From the NCBI GenBank assembly GCA_026985515.1, contig JALSQH010000193.1, positions 1-30,202 of the forward strand: 30,202 bases of DNA. Reading direction: 5' to 3'. Within the stretch, counting starts at the first letter, position 1; each line of letters starts with the position of its first letter. The notes beneath the pieces were generated by a model that saw nothing but the letters and a program-made list of their open reading frames with translations, ran no database searches and had not been told where the DNA came from. This document shows positions 27,449 to 30,202 of the stretch, in pieces. A program made the position numbers and the translations under genes. This DNA is from a bacterium (lineage in GTDB: Bacteria > JALSQH01).

Positions 27449-29011
27449 GTGCGTGTAATTGAGGAAAACAGAATAATTCCCGACAGGGGAAAGAGATACT
27501 GCGCTGGAATAGTTTTCCCCAACAGATATGAAGTTGCTACGGCAAATCTGGGTTTCCACTGGCTCTACAGGAAGGTAAATGAGCATCCATTCTTCTGGGG
27601 GGAGAGGTTTACCATTGAAAGTGACCTCTCACTCGACGGAGAAGTGAGTTTATCAGATTGTGATCTGATTTTGCTCTCAGTTTCCTTTGAAAATGATCTG
27701 CTGAATATCATAAATTTATTTAAAACTCTTAAAGTTCATATTCTTGCTGAAGAAAGAGGGGATAATCTGCCTCCAGTAATTATGGGGGGAGCGGTGACTT
27801 TTTTCAATCCCTATCCTTTCCTCAGGCTGGTTGATTCAATTGTGCTGGGTGAGGGAGAAGATAAGATATTTGCACTTCTCAATGCATTTGTTGAAAGTGA
27901 CGGAAAGAAGAAGATCTTTATTGGTAAGATCTCAGGCTTTGACTGGGTCATAACTTATGGCAAAAAGAGTGGGAAAAGATTCCCTCTGTATGCTCTTGAA
28001 GAGGGGGGCTGGTCCGTTTTTTTTTCAAATAAGGGTGAATTTGGCAGAAGCTTCCTTATAGAAATCCAGAGAGGATGCACTCATCTCTGCCGCTTTTGTG
28101 GAGCTGGTTATACCTACCTACCACCGAGATTTTTCGGAGTTGAAAAAATTATTGATACAGTTGAAACATGGGGAGAAAAGGTGCCCAGAGTCGGGCTCAT
28201 ATCACCTTCTCCCTCTGATCATCCCCGGTTCCTGCAGATTCTGGAAAGAATCATTGAAACTGGAAGAAAATTTACGCTTTCATCCATCAGACCAGAATCA
28301 GCTTGTGGGGAATTATTCGACCTTATTGCCAGGGGAGGACCAGATACACTCACCCTCGCCCCAGAGGCAGGGAGCGAAGAGGAAAGGAAAATTCTTAACA
28401 AGAACATACCCGACGATCTTTTCTTTGATTTTGCTGAAAGGGCAAGTAAAGCAGGAATAAAAAGATTGAAACTATACTTCATAATTGGGAGGGAGGAAGG
28501 TGAGGAAGAAGTAAACAATATTCTGAGTTTTCTTAAAAAGTTAAAGAATTTTTCGCGTAGAGTTGTTTTATCAGCGTCTTTCAGTATATTTGTACCCAAG
28601 CCTTTTACACCTTTCCAGTGGAAAAGCATGGATACAATTCCCTCTCTGGAATGGAAAATAAGGCGTCTGAGAAGAGAAACAGTTGCCATTGGAGTAAAAG
28701 CCACATTTGAAAATATTTATGATGCATTCACCGAAGGATTAATAGCAAGAAGTGATGAGACTCTTGTGAATCTCATTGCTGATGAAAGGAAAATTTCTCC
28801 TAAAAAGGTTGTGGTAAAAAACATGAAACTGATTGAGGAATTGCTCAACAGGGAATTTGATACTGATTATAAATTCCCCTGGGAAAGAATAGAAACCCCT
28901 CTACTGAAAAAGTTTCTTATCAGTGAATCAGTAAGGGCGATAAAGGGGAAAACCACACCCGGCTGTCTTCCTGAAAGATGCAGAAAATGTGGTGTGTGTG
29001 ATTATGGATAA
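27449..29011 (+). CDS. Radical SAM protein with degenerate B12-binding-like N-terminus, function unknown
   Basis: A 520-residue protein. The N-terminal ~150 residues resemble the cobalamin-binding-like domain of large uncharacterised radical SAM proteins (FPNRYEVATANLGFHWLY, then VIMGGAVTFFNPYPF and VLGEGED), but no DxHxxG cobalamin motif is seen. The radical SAM domain has the cluster motif CxxxCxxC at C210, C214 and C217 (RGCTHLCRFCGAGY), then SIRPES and LAPEAGSEE. The C-terminus carries four more cysteines (C506, C511, C514, C517), consistent with a second metal site. It is most like the TIGR03960-type family without its fused C-terminal domain. GTG 27449 is the likely start, 9 bases after ftsZ, with a poor ribosome binding site. 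Substrate unknown. A T9 run lies at 28017-28025 in the coding region. Confidence 0.85.
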   Translation: MRVIEENRIIPDRGKRYCAGIVFPNRYEVATANLGFHWLYRKVNEHPFFWGERFTIESDLSLDGEVSLSDCDLILLSVSFENDLLNIINLFKTLKVHILAEERGDNLPPVIMGGAVTFFNPYPFLRLVDSIVLGEGEDKIFALLNAFVESDGKKKIFIGKISGFDWVITYGKKSGKRFPLYALEEGGWSVFFSNKGEFGRSFLIEIQRGCTHLCRFCGAGYTYLPPRFFGVEKIIDTVETWGEKVPRVGLISPSPSDHPRFLQILERIIETGRKFTLSSIRPESACGELFDLIARGGPDTLTLAPEAGSEEERKILNKNIPDDLFFDFAERASKAGIKRLKLYFIIGREEGEEEVNNILSFLKKLKNFSRRVVLSASFSIFVPKPFTPFQWKSMDTIPSLEWKIRRLRRETVAIGVKATFENIYDAFTEGLIARSDETLVNLIADERKISPKKVVVKNMKLIEELLNREFDTDYKFPWERIETPLLKKFLISESVRAIKGKTTPGCLPERCRKCGVCDYG

Positions 29012-30202
29012 AGTTTATTCAGATAAATCAGGTGGAAGATAGTTTGATCATAGGCCTTTATGTAGTTCAGGTTAAATTTCCCGTATCTTCTCAAAATTTC
29101 TTTTAAATCGTAGCTTACAAATCCATCTGGAGTTACCATGGTGTAGTAATAACCATTGACATTTAGTGCAAAGTGGTGTGATTGATCAAATACCGAATTT
29201 CCCGCTGATGCAAAGGGTGATTTAATTCCTGCTAAATCAATTATGGTGTTGAAGATATCTACCTGGGAGTGTATGGAGGTGACCTCTTCTGGATAGAATC
29301 TCCCTGGTGCATATATGATTAGAGGAATACGCATAAATTCCAGGGGTCTTCTGTGCAGTTCAATTCCATACTGTTTCAAAGGAGTATTGTTCAGTAAAAA
29401 AGTGTGATCAGCAACAAAGAAAAAGATGGTGTTTTTAAACCACTTTTTCTTTTCAGCCTCTTTCATAAATTTTCCAATTGCCCAGTCAGCATAGTAAAGG
29501 GTGTTTAGGAACCCCGTGATCTGTCCTTCACTGTGTCTGTATTTTTCCCACTTTTTACCTGGCGAAATGAAGGGGATATGTGTTGCAGCTGTAAAGGCAA
29601 ATATGAAAAAGGGTTCTTTTGTATGATCAAGCAATTTTATAATCATATCATACATGTTCCTATCCCACGTACCAAGAAGCGGATGGCGTATCTCAGGTCC
29701 CGGAAAGTTCATGTCTTCTGCCCCATAGTATTCATCAAATCCCGCAATCCTTGCAATAGAATCAACTCTGAGGGATCTCCGCCAGGAGGCCTGTAACATT
29801 GTTGAGTGATAACCTTTTTTCTTTAGCAGCTTTGGAAGGTAGCTCAGGTTTGATAATTCAAGGCCACTGCCCAGGTAATCCACTCCCGGTGGTCTGATTA
29901 TCCCTGTCAAAATTGAGGTTATACCGTCCAGGCTTCTTATTCCATTGGCATAAAAATTTGTGAATTTTATTCCATTATTTGCCAGATAGTCAAAATTTGG
30001 AGTGACTTTCAATTTGCCACCGGCACCCTCATTGAAGGAGTCGATATAGAGGGCGCTGAAACTCTCAAGGAGGATAACAATAAAATTGGGAGTTTTTTTT
30101 TCACTACCGCTGGTAACAGTGTATTTTCTCACCAGAGGAAATTTTTGGTTGCAAAATATGGTTCTTTCTGATGCGATTAAGTTTTTTACAATTTTTAATG
30201 CC
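29002..30202 (-). CDS. LTA synthase-like sulfatase-fold phosphotransferase (5' end missing)
   Basis: The minus-strand frame is open to the right window edge, so the start and probably an N-terminal membrane domain are outside. The visible 399 residues form an alkaline-phosphatase/sulfatase-type domain. It has PNFIVILLESFS with the metal-binding glutamate, NGIRSLDGITSIL with a serine (codon at 29932-29934) at the nucleophile position, ATHIPF, and FVADHTF with the metal-binding Asp-His pair. The family includes lipoteichoic acid synthases and phosphoglycerol or phosphoethanolamine transferases that modify envelope glycans or lipids outside the membrane. Substrate cannot be told. A GTG at 30132 could be read as a start but the upstream in-frame sequence looks coding. 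The 3' end overlaps the convergent radical SAM gene by 10 bases. Confidence 0.85.
   Translation of the reverse strand, partial: ALKIVKNLIASERTIFCNQKFPLVRKYTVTSGSEKKTPNFIVILLESFSALYIDSFNEGAGGKLKVTPNFDYLANNGIKFTNFYANGIRSLDGITSILTGIIRPPGVDYLGSGLELSNLSYLPKLLKKKGYHSTMLQASWRRSLRVDSIARIAGFDEYYGAEDMNFPGPEIRHPLLGTWDRNMYDMIIKLLDHTKEPFFIFAFTAATHIPFISPGKKWEKYRHSEGQITGFLNTLYYADWAIGKFMKEAEKKKWFKNTIFFFVADHTFLLNNTPLKQYGIELHRRPLEFMRIPLIIYAPGRFYPEEVTSIHSQVDIFNTIIDLAGIKSPFASAGNSVFDQSHHFALNVNGYYYTMVTPDGFVSYDLKEILRRYGKFNLNYIKAYDQTIFHLIYLNKLYP

Overview
The window is a compact 30.2-kb stretch of bacterial chromosome. It is coding almost end to end, all on the plus strand except the last gene. There are no rRNA or tRNA genes, no IS elements and no CRISPR array. 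The only gene-free stretch above 100 bases is 9953-10153 (201 bases), and it holds the promoter and operator of the cell-division cluster. The organism cannot be named from the sequence alone. MurE carries the DNPR motif of meso-diaminopimelate peptidoglycan. A glycan-assembly operon and the FtsQ/FtsA/FtsL set fit a Gram-negative-type, flagellum-independent description only loosely. Coding strands are purine-rich, arginine is written mostly AGA/AGG, proteins are rich in Lys and Glu, and the AhcY core resembles archaeal and Thermotoga enzymes. Together these suggest, but do not prove, a deep-branching and possibly thermophilic lineage.

Left region (1-7001): the 3' part of mutS, then a chain of overlapping or touching genes. 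These are a CPBP-type intramembrane protease, a GT39-like membrane glycosyltransferase, a GT-B (family 4) glycosyltransferase, a WecG/TagA/CpsF transferase and a polyprenyl-phosphate glycosyl-1-phosphate transferase. The last two form the start of a lipid-linked glycan pathway: the first sugar is placed on undecaprenyl phosphate, then the second is added. The GT4 and GT39 proteins would extend or decorate the product. No flippase or polymerase is in view.

Middle region (7002-9952): metK, ahcY and a PilZ-domain gene, started by a consensus promoter with an unusual C8 tract in its spacer. MetK makes S-adenosylmethionine and AhcY removes S-adenosylhomocysteine. The PilZ protein is a likely c-di-GMP effector.

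Right region (10088-27439): a complete dcw cluster in textbook order, mraZ-rsmH-ftsL-ftsI-murE-murF-mraY-murD-ftsW-murG-murC-murB-ddl-ftsQ-ftsA-ftsZ. It follows a consensus promoter (TTGACA, 17-bp spacer, TAATAT). Directly after the -10 box come four 10-bp direct repeats with core AAGTGG, the last of which contains the mraZ start codon. This is very probably the autoregulatory MraZ operator. Most cluster genes overlap by 4-19 bases or have a short gap with a good ribosome binding site, so they look translationally coupled. ftsZ has the strongest ribosome binding site. A radical SAM gene of unknown function follows ftsZ. It meets, tail to tail with a 10-base overlap, a minus-strand LTA-synthase-like sulfatase-fold gene that runs off the right edge.

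I do not see a clearly new multi-gene system. The points most worth checking are the MraZ operator that doubles as promoter-proximal leader and Shine-Dalgarno, the poly-C metK promoter, the PilZ gene beside the dcw cluster, the ftsZ-linked radical SAM protein with a second cysteine cluster, and the unusual FtsA phosphate-2 motif.
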